Counted from the first letter of the stretch, positions 1 through 11,800 are shown. The stretch: 64,000 bases of DNA from Amblyomma americanum (GCF_052857255.1 NC_135506.1:73669056-73733055), one strand, 5' to 3'. Notes: generated from the letters alone by a model not told the origin. Made by a program: numbers and translations.

Positions 1-2302
1 AGTGGCGGTTACTAATGCGGCGAATGAGTCGCATAATTTGTTGCGAGGTTCCCTGAAGCTTCCGATTTACGTCACCATTGAAGCCGTGTTCTTGTAGAAT
101 TAGGCCCAAGATTTTAATTTTGGGCACTCGAGGAATGGGGACTCCGCGAATACTGAGTTCGATGGCCGGTGGGGTTTGCGCAAGGGATCTGATGATGCGG
201 AATATGAGAAATTCAGATTTGGCTGGAGAGCACCGCAGCCCCCTAGGGTCTACATAGTTCCCCACGATATCTATTGCATGCTGTAGTCTCTCCTCGATTT
301 CGGCATCATTGCCCTCGGCGGTCCACAAGGTGATATCGTCAGCATAGAGGCTGTGGTGGAGTTGCGGAACCTGCGCTAATTGGTGTGGAAGTTTCAACAT
401 TGCAACGTTGAAGAGAAATGGTGATAGGACCGATCCCTGCGGGGTGCCCTTGTTGCCGAGGGGGAAGTCATGCGAGTGGAGACCTCCTACTTGAAAATGC
501 GCCCTTCTACCTGAGAGAAAGTCGCGGATATAGTTGAAGGTGCGGGCTCCCACCCCGAGTTCATGCAGGTTCTCCAATATCGCATCATGTCTGACATTGT
601 CAAAGGCCTTTTCCAGGTCAAGTCCAAGAATTATTCTGGTGTCCTGCGTTTTTGCCTCAATAATCTGATGTTTGAGCTGAAGCATTACATCCTGCGTAGA
701 AAGTTTTGGTCGAAATCCAATCATGGTTGGAGGGTACAGCTCGTTCTCCTCCATAAACCGGTTGAGGCGGGTATGAACTACGTGCTCCATGAGCTTACCT
801 ACACAAGACGTGAGCGAAATCGGCCTGAGGTTCTCAAGGCTGAGTGCCTTCCCTGGCTTTGGGATGAGAATGATCTCTGCCGTTTTCCATATTTGTGGGA
901 AGGAGCCCTCCAACCAGCATTTCTGCATATACTCAGTTAGTAATTGTAGCGACACTTCATCCAGGTTGCGGAGGATCTTGTTCGATACTGCATCTGGGCC
1001 AGTGGCGGATTTGCAGTTTAGCTTGGCAATCTCTGCCCTAACCTCATCCATAGTAATGGGGGAGTCGAGCTGCGTGTTTTCCGGACCAGCATAATCCGGG
1101 AAGGCTTGGATAGGAGCATTGCCAATATATCTATCTTTAAGTTCAAGGAAAAGGTCCTCTGGTGGGCCTGCATACTCATGCACAAGCTTCTGCAGGTTCT
1201 GCCTCTGGGTGGTTCTGCTACCTGTAGGGTCAAGTAGATGACGGAGCAAGTGCCAAGTCCTAGAGACTCCCATATTGCGATCCATTTGGTTGCATATGCC
1301 ATCCCAGTTTTGTTGAGTAAGTTTAGCTGCATGATCCTCGATCTCCTTGTTTAGCCTAGCTATTCTTCTGCGCAGATTGCGGTTCCACCGCTGTCGTTTG
1401 AGTCGGTTCTCGAGTCCTCTCTTTGCCTCCCATAGGTGAAGAAGCCGGCAGTCCGCAATCTCCAGGTGGTCAGCCTGGTCTAACGTATGGGTGACTGCTT
1501 TGGCATCTTGACAAAGATCCTGTGCCCAGATATCTATGTCTAGTATTTCGGGGGTATCAGCTTCTCGAGCGGCTCTTTTAGCGCGGAACGTGTCCCAATC
1601 GACAAGGGTAAGGGCTCGAGCGCTACGACGTTTGGGGCCAGTTGAGGTCACTATTTTCAATATGTAGTGATCGCTGCCGAAATTTTGTTGAGTATTTATC
1701 CATGTTGGAGTGCCCGAATTTTTAGCAAAAGTCAGATCGGGAGACGCATCCCTGGAAACACTGTTACCGCAACGGGTGGGGACTAGTGGATCTGTAAGAA
1801 GAGTCAACCCACACTGTTGTGCGGTGAGCCACAGTTTTCTACCTTTAATGTCCTCCTGTGCGTAACCCCAAGCCCAGTGTTGGGCATTAAAGTCTCCCGT
1901 GAAAATGACGGGGTGATTGCCTGCGAGCTTCAGGGTCGCCTAAAAAAGCGGGCCGAAGCTTGCTTTCCGTAACTTTGGGCTGCTATAGACATTCAGCACC
2001 AACAGACTGTGGTCGGGTTTCCTAGGCGGAATTAATTCGACTAGCACGTGTGTGACATTTGTGACTGGGGTATCGTGCTGTACTACCGTAATATTTCGTT
2101 TGACAAGAGTCGTGACTCCAAGCGTTCCACACCCCGATGAAAAGGATTGATACCCAGCTAGCTTGCTATTAGTTTGTGTCTCTTGTAGTGCGATTAAGTC
2201 CGGTCCGTCCCTATTGTTGAGGAATTGTTGGAGTACAGCTCGTTTGCGGCTAAATCCTCGGCAGTTCCACTGCCAGATGGTGTAATTGGGTTGTGGCGCC
2301 AT
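1..2302 (-). pseudogene. LINE 1 ORF2: APE endonuclease + reverse transcriptase (partial, one amber stop)
   Basis: This ORF would nick the target DNA and reverse transcribe the element RNA there. It starts at the ATG at 2302 with the I-clade opening IWQWNCRGF (residues ~9-17) and LQE (~40). The frame is open to the window edge (767 codons checked) except for one in-frame TAG at 1940-1942. Endonuclease motifs GDFNAQHWAWGY (~134-145) and SDHY (~209-212) lie just beyond the stop. The RT follows with LDLEKAFDN (domain A), GTPQGSVLSPFLFN (domain B) and catalytic LYADDITLW at about 345-320. Both aspartates are present. The C-terminal RNase H expected for this clade is outside the window. Apart from the TAG the protein looks functional. 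Confidence 0.85.
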
Positions 2303-2325
2303 GTTGTTGCTAGACTCATACCGCT

Positions 2326-3776
2326 TCAGAAGAAGCGGGTTTGCGAATTTTGTGAGGAAGGAGCCTGCTCTCTGCTTCCTGCTTGCGTTGATTCAGCATG
2401 AATGTCCGCTCCGGCGGAGGTTGAGGGGGTAGGGTTATTGGCGCCATCGGTCGTAGGCGGTGACCCAGCCTGCATTTGTTGCTGTTTTAGAGCGGCATTT
2501 TCTTTCTTTAGGTCCTCGACCCCACGAAGTAATTTCCCTACCAGCACTTTCAGGTCTGCTAGCTCAGAGGGGTTGGAGTTAGATTTCTGGGAGGCTTTAT
2601 CTGCCCAGCCTACCTTTTGCGTGCCGACGGCGTCCTGGTTCAAACCGGGGTTCCGTGGCTGGTGTGAAGGAGTCCTGGATTTGGAGGCCGATCGCCCTCT
2701 CGGTTCCAGTCGTGGAAAGGAGCTGGATCGATTTCTTCGTCCCCTGCTTTTGGAGCGGCTGCGTCGCTCTTTAGACTGCGGCGACTCTTGGCTATGCTGG
2801 GTCAGATGTTGGCGTTCCTCTTCCCAGCGGCGTTTGCTGACAGTGTATGGAGTGCGGTAGATTTTGCGGCATTTGTTGCTGCCCAGTTCATGGCCCTTAC
2901 CGCACAAGGCACACTCAGGCTCGCAGCTATGTGTCTCAGGAGGATTGGCCACGCCGCATCCGCGGCAGCGAGCGTTTTTCGGGTCCGGGCAAACGTCTCT
3001 GCGATGTCCGAGTTGTCCGCACAAAGAACACACTTCGTATTTTTTTTGTAGAGGCAGCAGCGAATCATGCCACCACCGAAGCTGATCCAACGGGAAACTC
3101 GCTCACCGTTGAAGAGAATGAGGACCGTCTGCGACTGCGCACCCATGCGCCGAACTCCACATATTGGAGGATTCCTTGGATGCTGAAGGTTCGCAAGGAT
3201 GTCAGCGTCCGATAGATGTTTCGGAACGCCTTGGATCACTCCTTTACCACTGCCATCCGGCGTGGCGACATACGAGGTGATGGCGATCTTGTTCTCGCCG
3301 TAGATGAGCTCCTTGATGTTTAGGTAGCGTTCCACTCGTACCGCGGAATGGGTGGCCACCAGTTTGGTGTGTTGCTTGAAGTTGAGTAGCATGCAGTCTT
3401 CAGATGATTCTGCCAAGGTGAGGCCCGCGGCGTCCCGGATGAGTTGAAAGATGCCGAGTTGGCCACAGCTCTCGAGTATACGGAGGCCGCCCGATGGCCG
3501 GAATATCACCTTGGTTAGGCCCTTGGGTAGGCGAGGTAGGTTCGACGCCAACGATTGTCGAGCAAGTCGTCGGCCAAGCTTTTTCGCAGAGGAGTCGGCA
3601 GAGTGCCGCATAATGCCCTGTCCCTGGGCGAGATCGGTTCCATTGTGTGCCGCGGGGTTATTCCTTTGGCGTTCGTGACCGGAGCGTTTCGATTCACCGA
3701 CGGTGAACCAACCATATTGGTGCGAAACTTCTTCGGGGCTAATGTCAGTCCCCTCCACGGCGATTTCCATGTCCAA
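2326..3776 (-). pseudogene. LINE 1 ORF1: Gag-like RNA-binding protein with three CCHC knuckles, frame broken once
   Basis: The N-terminal part (from ATG at 3776) and the C-terminal part (to 2326) are in frames offset by one. The switch is at a run of eight A (minus strand) at about 3040-3047. After the switch come three zinc knuckles, CSLCGQLGHRRDVC, CRGCGVANPPETHSC and CALCGKGHELGSNKC, then a Ser/Arg-rich region (about 2700-2790) and a short coiled-coil-like Leu/Lys/Glu segment. The partner ORF1 in LINE 2 runs through the equivalent point in a single frame, so a one-base loss from the A run is the simplest reading. The run also fits A_AAA_AAT, so ribosomal slippage cannot be excluded. ORF1 proteins of this type coat the element RNA. 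Confidence 0.8.
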
Positions 3777-4070
3777 TGTTGGAGGAAGATCCCACTCAGA
3801 TAATGCGGCACAGCCCCGTCAGAGCGGGGTCGCTAGGCCTGGCGTGGGCCTAGCGGGCCGTGCGTACCGGCGAGAGCCAAAACGCAGAAATGTCCGCAGA
3901 AACAGGCAAAAAGGGACTTGCCGATGCGTCCGACGGCGTTATCCGAGCTTCGAAGACGAAATCCAGGCAAGAGCGGTGTTTACCGTCGCTGAATTCAGCG
4001 GTGGGCATGGGTGAAGCGAGGAGCGTTCGCGCGAGCGTCCGATCCACGCCACGTCCGAGCCGGTTCTCCT
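3777..4070 (-). promoter_or_regulatory. LINE 1 5' leader (probable internal promoter)
   Basis: This is GC-rich sequence between the inferred 5' end and the ORF1 start. I-clade LINEs carry their own downstream Pol II promoter in this region. I see no specific motif that fixes a start site; the assignment is by position only. It is similar in length to the LINE 2 leader (308 bp). Confidence 0.4.
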
Positions 4071-4448
4071 GGCGGCCCGTAAAAAGCTTTCTCTTTAAAA
4101 GCAATGGCCCGGTTGCCACCCAGTCGGTGCCATCAAAACGCGGCCATTGTGGCCGGTTCAATCTGCCCATCAGATTCGGAGCAAACTACCCACCGTTGCA
4201 AGCTGGCGGTTAAATCACTGTTCGCGAGAAAATGCTCGCAGGGCAATGGGAGACTGACAAGCCCCACCAGTGGCTGTGCTTTAAACAGCCACTAACGAGA
4301 GCAGTGGCGCAGGGCTTAACCACTGCACCATAGCGCCAGGGCTCTTATAAGCTCTACCCGCCATATAGTAACGTAAACTGGGGAATCACCCTGTCGGCAA
4401 ACTAATACGCAAGGGACATAGTAATGCTATCGCGTCATACCCGTAACC
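4071..4448 (+). repeat. Dispersed repeat of unknown class (family R1)
   Basis: Related sequence occurs at 32370-32750 (the other duplicate) and, more diverged, at 29740-30040, with partial pieces at about 30500-30680. Shared landmarks are 'caaact-ccaccgt-gcagctgg', 'gcgagaaaatgctcg' and 'cttaaccactgcacca'. No coding potential is seen. Confidence 0.55.
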
Positions 4449-4602
4449 CACCGCGGTGGCTCAGTGGGTAAGGCGCTCGGCTGCTGAGCCGGAGTACCCG
4501 GGTTAGAACCCGACCGCGGTGGCCGCGTTTCGAGGGAGGCGAAACGGAAAGGCGCCCGTGTGCTGTGCGATGTCAGTGCACGTTGAACATCACCAAGCGG
4601 TG
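4449..4602 (+). mobile_element. Ruka-type SINE, 5' head only
   Basis: It has a tRNA-like head with box A TGGCTCAGTGGG at 4457-4468 and box B GGTTAGAACCC at 4501-4511, followed by the body signature 'aggcgcccgtgtgctgtgcgatgtcagtgcacg'-like segment. The body then breaks off at about 4602, and the usual 'ccaattattatt' tail is missing. Such heads act as Pol III promoters. A real tRNA gene is unlikely because the sequence continues into SINE body and recurs in both orientations in this window. Confidence 0.75.
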
Positions 4603-5295
4603 AAAATTATTGATGGAAAAGAATTAAATGGCTATGTCCCTTGTTTCGTGTCAGTAAAACTTTCTCTGCATGATTACGCCGTTCTCTTAAAATAAATATG
4701 CAAAAGTTTGATTGTGTTAGTGTGTGAAGAGATCTTACTGTGGAGAACATTTGGTTGTTCAGCTGGAATAGCCACGGACGTCGACAGAGCACCTGGAGGC
4801 TAAAAAGTAAATGAATAAAAATAAAAATAAAACAATACAAACAATAAAACAGAAAATAAATGAAAATGCACAGGAGATAATCAATATAAAATAAAACAAA
4901 AACAAATAATGAAAACACAAGACATAAAAATAAAAATAAAATAAATATACTTAGAGCACATTATGCGCTTTCGTCGTCGTCGCCTCTCTGGCGGCGACTT
5001 CATCCTCTTTTCATGAACTGTACATTCCCATCGTCATCGCTTGGTGCTGTTCGCTGAGAGCACGTCTTTGCCAGCGGGCTGGAATAAACGTCTCCCTTGA
5101 AATCTTCCCTTAAATATAAACAGCTACTGTACTGGTGTCGTGGGAAAAAATGCGTTCTAGAAAGTGTTCCATGCTTTCGCATTCCTCCACGCAAGCAAAG
5201 AAGTTTTCTTCAATTTTTTCGGATTCATTCAATGAGGCAACTCTTAGTCCCTTTCTTCTTTCACGCCCTTATTTATCCCTCTGTAAATATTTTGA
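4603..5295. other. Unannotated, with A-rich tract
   Basis: No gene is recognised. About 4799-4952 is a low-complexity A-rich tract (AAATAAAA-like). The rest is unremarkable and is repeated in the other duplicate at 32906-33600. Confidence 0.6.
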
Positions 5296-5590
5296 GTATA
5301 TTACTTTTCCCTCTCACCTCTCTTCCTTTGCCGTCACCCTTTTCATTTAGTTTTTCCCTCTGCCTGCTATTATTTATTTTCGCTGCCCCAGCTCAGGTGG
5401 TGGCGGTGGTTTTTTATTAAAATAATAATAAATAGGAATGATAAGATTTTTGCTAGCCCCAGCATCTGCCATCGATACTGAAGCATCTGAGCTGGGGCAG
5501 CAGAAATAAAGGATAGCAGGCAGAATGGATAAATTAAATGAAAGAGTTGAGGGGACATGAAGAGGGGATAGGGTGAGAAGTAATATATAC
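5296..5590. repeat. Long inverted repeat (about 100-bp arms)
   Basis: Arm 5296-5397 and arm 5487-5590 are reverse complements over nearly their full length with scattered mismatches (for example GCTGCCCCAGCTCAG against CTGAGCTGGGGCAGC). The loop is about 90 bp. The transcript would fold into a long hairpin. It lies at the 3' side of LINE 3 and is conserved at 33601-33893. Confidence 0.8.
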
Positions 5591-5708
5591 AAACAATTTA
5601 CACAATAAGAAATGTGTCCAGGTTGTGCGCTTGGTTAGTTCATTTTAGAGGAAATAAAACACGCGCACAGCACTGTGTTGGCTACAACTGGAGTGGGGTG
5701 TCCAGTTA

Positions 5709-6293
5709 TTAATCGTTCAAGGTAAAACTCGTGGAGCGTTCGGTCACTGAATGTAACCACCTGCAGGAGAACAGACGGGACGTCAAGCCCGTGTGTTCGA
5801 GGAATGCACACAGGTTCACCGAAGTTAGCTCACGGGTGCGCGCACTGCCCTGCGGCCACAATAGTGTCTTGATGGAGTCTGGTAGTATGCCCTGCGCCCT
5901 ATAGGCCGCGAGCATATCGCGACGAACATCAGGGAACGGGGCACAGTGAAGGAGCAGGTTTTGTAGTGTTTCCACAGCCCCGCATCCGCCACACACATCA
6001 CTCGTCGCGATTCTGTTACGCACCCGTCATTCCCCGGGCCACACGCAGCCAATGCGCGCGCAGAGGATAATTGCACGTTGTGACCGTGTAAGTGCGCCAC
6101 AGCTAGTGATGCTGTCGATGCGCTCACCTCCTGTGATGCGTGGGTCGGGGTGCTGCTTTCGGAGATGGTCGCGGATGGCCGCACGCACGTCCTCCAGCCC
6201 AAGGGGCAGATCGCTGACAGACAGTTGGTGTGCAGCGGTCGCGAGATCGTCAGCTTCCTCGTTGCCGGGGATGCCGCAATGACCGGGCACCCA
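5709..6293 (-). pseudogene. LINE 3 (copy A) C-terminus: end of RNase H and Cys/His motif
   Basis: The segment 6293-6027 encodes PGHCGIPGNEEADDLA, the last RNase H motif with its His and Asp. The segment 6023-5709 encodes CGGCGAVETLQNLLLHC, the CxxC...HxxxxC motif typical of I-group ORF2 C-termini. These are in different frames. The upstream half of RNase H lies past the LINE 2 insertion at 11856 onward. Copy B has the same region uninterrupted (34014-34610). Confidence 0.75.
6283..6293 (+). repeat. Left target-site duplication of LINE 2
   Basis: CCGGGCACCCA here pairs with CCGGACACCCA at 11845-11855 (one mismatch). The uninterrupted site in copy B is 34588-34598. Confidence 0.88.
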
Positions 6294-6601
6294 GAGGAGT
6301 GAACGCTTGTGATAGGCATGAGCGGACGCAGCTTGCCTGCGCTCCGTGGATTTTCTCGTCCTGTGCGCGGAAGATCCATTCGCAGTTCCACATTTTTGTC
6401 CGGATCAGACGTATAACGTCGAGGATTACTCGTGGATACGCTTTGAGCCCAAGAAGTGACTTTCTTGGCATTATGCGGGACTTTAAAGCCCAAGCCAAAA
6501 CGTGGGATCGCTAAGCCTCGCAAGCACTTCGGCACCGGGCCCGGCGTCCGTTGCCGCGTTCGGCCTGACCAGCGAGCAGCTACTCCGCTACGGCTTCGAC
6601 G

Positions 6602-8053
6602 ATGGATGCGGACCACACCCATGGCTTCGACCCCGAGTCTGGAGGATTGGGAAGTGTTCCGAGCAGCAGCAAACAAGACGAGGGGACCTTTGATAATTCA
6701 CAGCCAGAACCTGGATTGAAGACGATATACCTCAGGGCAGGACAGCATGCACAAGTGCGCTGGGCACTGAAGACATACGATGACGACCCGAAGTCACCAG
6801 CAGCGGATCCCACGAGCCGCAATAGGCCCCCGAGACTGCCTGACCTCGACAAGTATGAATTTAAAGTGATTATCAAGCCAAAAGACCGTTTGGACCTAAA
6901 AATGTGGGGTGGGAGTACACACCCACTTAACGTCGCGTTCGAAAACGCGTTACGTGGCAAGACGCTACGCGCCAAACCTTACATCAGAGTTATTGAAGAG
7001 CAAAACATCATCATCGCGGCAACTTCCCATGTCGAAGACGCCACAGTACTTGCGAAGATCGATCACATCAACCTAGACGGGAAAAAGTACCACCTCAATG
7101 CCTACGTGAGAACACCGCAAGACTCATGCAAAGGGGTGGTGCACGGGATTGACCCCAACGCATCAGACAGAGACCTAGAGAAAGACTTTTCCTCAGAAAC
7201 CCACAAAATATTAGGCGTCCGAAGGCTCGGCAGATCCAACTCGGCGGTGATACTGTTCAGTGGATACAAAGTCCCTTTTTTTGTTACGTACGGGTGGATC
7301 GAGCGCAAATGTTTTGTTTATAGGAAAACTAGACCGTTTTGCGTACTGTGCGGCAGGGAAGGGCATAGACCGGACGTCTGCCCCAGCCCAGCTGAATCGA
7401 AATGTTACTCGTGCGGCAAGCTGAATCCCGGGGAAGCTCACGATTGCACCCCAACTTGTGCGGCATGCCAGGGGAATCACCACACCTACTCAAGGGAATG
7501 CAAAGCAAAGTTTCTGGATCCCATCAATAAGCCTAGGAAACATCAACATTTCGATGATCAGGAAGAGAAACCGAAAACCAGTGGCACCAGCAAGAGCTAC
7601 GCGTCAGCTGTACGCACCAGCCGAAAAGAGCAGTTCGTCAAGAAGGAATCCAGAAGAGCGGCCTCCAATTCTACGTCCAGGTCCAGGTGAAGATCTAAGT
7701 CTAGTCAACGTCGCAACTCATCAGGCCGATCCGGAACGGAAGGGTCAAGACATCATAAAGAGCAGGGGACCACCAGGTCGGTCTCCTTTGCACCTGAGGC
7801 GGATCCACCGGCACAGGAGACGGCACACACCCGAGAACGCGGACCGTCTTCGGAGAAGCAAGAAGACTCAAGAGACATCGTAAAAGTGGGCTATGCTGGG
7901 TTGCCTCCATCCCTCGCCGGAAACGCGATATCTAAGGAGTTTAGCGACCTAAAAGCAGAAATTATTCAGCTAAAAAAACAGAACGAGGCGTTGAGAGCTG
8001 AACCTAAATTGGTCAGGCTGCAGTCACAAACAACTCACAACAAAACACCCTAA
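6602..8053 (+). pseudogene. LINE 2 ORF1: Gag-like protein with three zinc knuckles (one TGA)
   Basis: The 483-codon frame starts at ATG 6602 and has one in-frame TGA at 7688-7690, beyond which the frame stays open to TAA 8051-8053. The middle part (residues ~80-240) matches the plan of LINE 1 ORF1, including GVVHGIDPNASDRDLE and ILGVRRLG. Knuckles CVLCGREGHRPDVC, CYSCGKLNPGEAHDC and CAACQGNHHTYSREC lie at residues ~248-305. A Ser/Arg-rich region spans the stop, and a Leu/Lys/Glu segment (DLKAEIIQLKKQNEALRAE) near the end looks like a short coiled coil. The inferred role is to bind element RNA. Confidence 0.82.
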
Positions 8054-8321
8054 GCCCGGCCAAACTCACAGTCAGTTTATGAGCGCGTCATTGCAGAGCT
8101 GAGGGCTGATAGAGAGGAGCAGGATAAAAAGTTCCTACAAGTTATTCAGATGGTCAAAACGAGCTCGCAAACGAGTCCGCCAACACTAGGAAATACATAA
8201 ACTCTGACATTGCCACAGTCCGAGACGAATTCATATCGAAACTCAACGAGTGCAACTTCAGAAATAGGAAGTCTAAATATGCCGACAGGCACCCCCTTCC
8301 AGAAGAGGACGAATAAGGACC

Positions 8322-11300
8322 ATGGCACATAGGGGACATGAAACAATTATTTGGCAATGGAATTGTCGGGGGGGATTTAAAAAGAGAAAGCAAGCCTTCA
8401 ATTTTTCATCGACATGTCGGAGGCGCCACCTGCTGTAATAGTACTTCAAGAAGCAAATACGGTCATCAGCATGAAGGGGTACAAAACTTTCTAAGACCAG
8501 CATAGTCTAGGAATACTTGTTCACAAGGAGTTTACCGCAACGCTGCAAGAACCGCTAGCCGAAAATATCGAGCATGCTTACATTGAAATTCTTCCCCAAC
8601 ACAGGGGAAAACGCAGTTTGCACATACTGAACGTGTACAGTCGCCCCAGGGACTCATGCCGTCAGATAGCCACGCTATTTAGTAATTTTTCAAGAGGGCA
8701 GGTAAGGACCCCCTCGTCATAGCCGGTGATTTCAATGCGCCCCATCAAGCATGGGGATATCACTTTAACAACCCGAAAGGTAGGAGGATCCTTGAGATCG
8801 CTAACAGAGAAGGGCTCAAAATCTTAACAGATCCCCTGCAACCCACCAGAGCGGGTAATAGCGTCAGCAGAGACACCTGTCCAGATCTCACGCTTGTGAA
8901 AAACTGCCTGCAGTCCACCTGGTCTAACACTGGCGAGTCCCTGGGTAGTGATCACTTCATCATCTCCTGCACTGTTCAGGGAGTTGAATGTCGGAAACCA
9001 TTTGGCAAGGTTAAGATTGTGAACTGGGACAAGTGGAGAGAGGATCTCGCACGTCTCCCGGACGAAGATATCACAGATATTGAGGCATGGACAGCGCTGC
9101 AGATGAAAACTGTCGCCAGGCATTCTGCGACAGTGGACACCACGGAGGAAACTCCGGCAGTTGACCCGCACCTGTTACATCTGTGGGAAGCCAGGAGATC
9201 TCTGACAAGGAGGTGGAAAAGGCAAAAGTTAAATCGCAAGCTGACCTCGCTAACCAAAACTGGCTCAAGCTGTGTGATGAGCTCAACGGTAGAATGGGCA
9301 CGGCTAAAGCATGGGGACTCCTCAGATCCGTTATCGAGCCGAACTCAAACCGGAAAGAGCAAACAGACACGCTCTGTAACGCCTTGCACAGCTACAAAGG
9401 GGACAACGAAGCCCTCATTGCAGAACTTGCACGAAAATTCCTCGATCTGGGATCCTCGTACCCTCTCCCTGCGTACACCGGTGCACCCAATGAAGAGATG
9501 GACCAAGACGTAACGGTTGAGGAACTGAGGGCGGAGCTTGACATCATGCGCAAGAACACCGCTCCTGGACCGGACCAGATAAACACCAAGATTCTCTTTA
9601 ATATGGATGACATCTCTTTAAGAAAATTAGTGAAATACTTCAACACGCAGTGCTGGCACAAGGGCCAGATCCCCGACTCCTGGAAATTGGCTTTAGTGCG
9701 ATTTATTCCCAAGCCCAATAAACCATGCGATATTGATCATTTACGACCGATCTCCCTGACGTCGTGTCTGGGTAAACTGTTCGAGAGGGTCGTGAACGCC
9801 CGACTGAAACGAATCCTGAGGAAGACTGACATCCTCCCTGACACGCTGTACGGGTTTAGAGAAAAGCTGTCTACACAGGATATTCTCCTCCGTATCAGAG
9901 AGAATATTCTGGACAACCCCGTCAGATGTCAGGTCAAGGCCATCCTTGCGCTCGATTTAAAAGGGGCATTTGACAATATCAACCACCAGGGAATACTGGA
10001 TGAGCTTAACAGCATCAACTGTGGTGACCGCACATATAATTACGTGAGGGACTTTCTCTCCAATAGAAAAACGTCAATACGTATTGGTGATCGGACCTCC
10101 TCTCCCTTCAGTCAAGGTTCCAAGGGCACCCCGCAGGGAGCGCTCTTGTCTCCGCTTCTCTTCAACCTGGCCATGCGTGGGCTACCAGAGAAGCTAGACC
10201 GCATCCAAGGCTTTGAGCAAGCTATAAACGCCGGCGACACTACGATCTGGTGTTGCAGCGGTAATGAAGGGGAAATTCAAGGCCGGCTTCAGGAAGCAGC
10301 GAATGTCGTGTGCCAGCATGCGGCGAGGCATGGGTTAACGTGCTCTCCCGAGAAATCAGTTACTCCTGATCGACCGTGGCAAGAGGCAGAATACGGGGCT
10401 TTTGCCGTCCCCTCCCTCTGTCGCCATTACGGTCCAGGGTATGAGCATTCCGATCAAGAAAGAGATCAAGATCCTGGGAGCCATCATACCCAGCGGCAAC
10501 ACTAACACCACTACAATCAGACAGCTCCAAGCCTATTCCGAACAAGTCTCTAGTATGCTACGCCGGGTAATCAAGAAAAGAAATGGGCTAAGAGAGAAGG
10601 AGGCCCTAAGATTAGTTCAGGCTTTCATTCTCTCTAAACTAACATACGCCACCCCGTACTTACGGCTTAGCAAAAAGGAGAAAGACCGACTAGATATTAT
10701 TCGAAAGGCAGTTAAGACGGCGCTTGGACTCCCGTAATGCACATCCACTAAGCGCTTACTACAGCCGGGGATCCATAACACCATCGACGAACTAATAGAG
10801 GCCCACCGTGTAAATCAAATTGTCAGGCTCTCAACATCTAAGCCTGGCAGGAAAATATTACAGAAGCTGAGAATCAGTCCACCCCGGGAAGTCGCTGACA
10901 AGATCGACATGCCCATGCAGATGAGATCACACATTACGACTCACCCCATACCAAAACGCATGGATGAGGAATATAACAGATGACGGAGACCAGCCAGAGC
11001 TAGACACCTCTCTAAGCGCTGGGATGGAAACAAGGACACGATCTTCGTCGATGCGGCTGGACCCGTTAACGGAGTCGCGGCAATTGCAGCAGTTTCACCC
11101 CGGGGGGATATCATTGCAAGCAGTCTTATCCAAGCGGTGGATACCACATCGGCTGAAGAAGCAGCTATCGCACTAGCGATATCAAAGAACAGCGAGGCAA
11201 CGGTTATGTCCGACTCACAAGCAGCGGTACGCAATTACCTCAGAGGCCGCGTTGGCGCTCCGTGTTGGGAAATTTTGGAAAGGTCTAATCCTTCCAACAT

Positions 11301-11800
11301 CCAGATCTTCTGGACGCCAGGGCACCTCTCAACGACGGGCAATGAGACGGCCAACACAGCTGCTCGAGCTCTCCTCCTCCGAGCATCTGGCACGCAGCCT
11401 CTCTCTGACATAGTTGACAACCCCTCACCCTTACTAAGCTACGCAGAAATTACGGAGTACTATAAGATCACAAGAAGGGAATATCCTCTTCCTCAGAAAA
11501 CACTAAGTAAATGTGAAGAGCACATAGTCAGGCGACTACAAACTAATACTCTGCCCAATCCTTACCTAATAAGTAAATGGTGCCCAGAAACCTACAATTC
11601 GTCCTGCCCCTTCTGTGGAGCAGTTGGCACACTCTTTCACGCGGTTTGAGAATGTCAAGAAAACCCAGACTTGGACAGCAATCCCGATCCGACTCATAAG
11701 CGCTTGGAGACAACCCTTCATAGCCACAGCCCACTCGACCAGAAATTGCTGGTTGAGAGGAGCCGGATTATGATGACGACCAATGGGTTCTCGTACTGAA
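8322..11800 (+). pseudogene. LINE 2 ORF2: endonuclease-RT-RNase H, frameshifted and catalytically dead
   Basis: ATG 8322 opens with TIIWQWNCRG. Frameshifts fall near 8400, 8700-8720, 9190-9250 and 10365, with an in-frame TAA after KTF at about 8491. Endonuclease motifs are GDFNAPHQAWGY (~8725-8760) and SDHFII (~8946-8963). The RT has LDLKGAFDN (9952-9978) and GTPQGALLSPLLFN (~10127-10168). The catalytic box reads INAGDTTIW at 10224-10250 instead of YADD, so the first catalytic Asp is Gly (10233-10235). RNase H has FVDAAG, AEEAAIA, SDSQAAV and WTPGHLSTTGNE. The C-terminal Cys motif CPFCGAVGTLFH is followed by TGA 11647-11649 where Trp is usual. Confidence 0.85.

Larger units (their letters stand above)
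1..4070 (-). mobile_element. LINE 1: I-clade non-LTR retrotransposon, 3' end beyond window
   Basis: Read on the minus strand it has a roughly 290-bp leader, ORF1 with three zinc knuckles (2326-3776), then ORF2 with APE endonuclease and reverse transcriptase (2302 to beyond position 1). This order is that of I-clade LINEs. The closest relative in the window is LINE 2 (6294-11844), which has the same ORF1 plan and ORF2 start. The 5' end is put at 4070 because base 4071 begins sequence shared with the second duplicate at 32370, and because the start resembles the GAGGAGT start of LINE 2. Only two lesions are visible in about 3.8 kb of coding sequence, so the copy is young. RNase H, 3' UTR and the second target-site duplication lie left of the window. 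Confidence 0.85.

Noticed and set aside
2402..2860. 152-codon plus-strand frame
   Set aside because: Antisense shadow of the Ser/Arg-rich part of LINE 1 ORF1.
4449..4520. tRNA gene (good box A and box B)
   Set aside because: The sequence runs on into SINE body and recurs many times in both orientations; acceptor stem pairing is not convincing.
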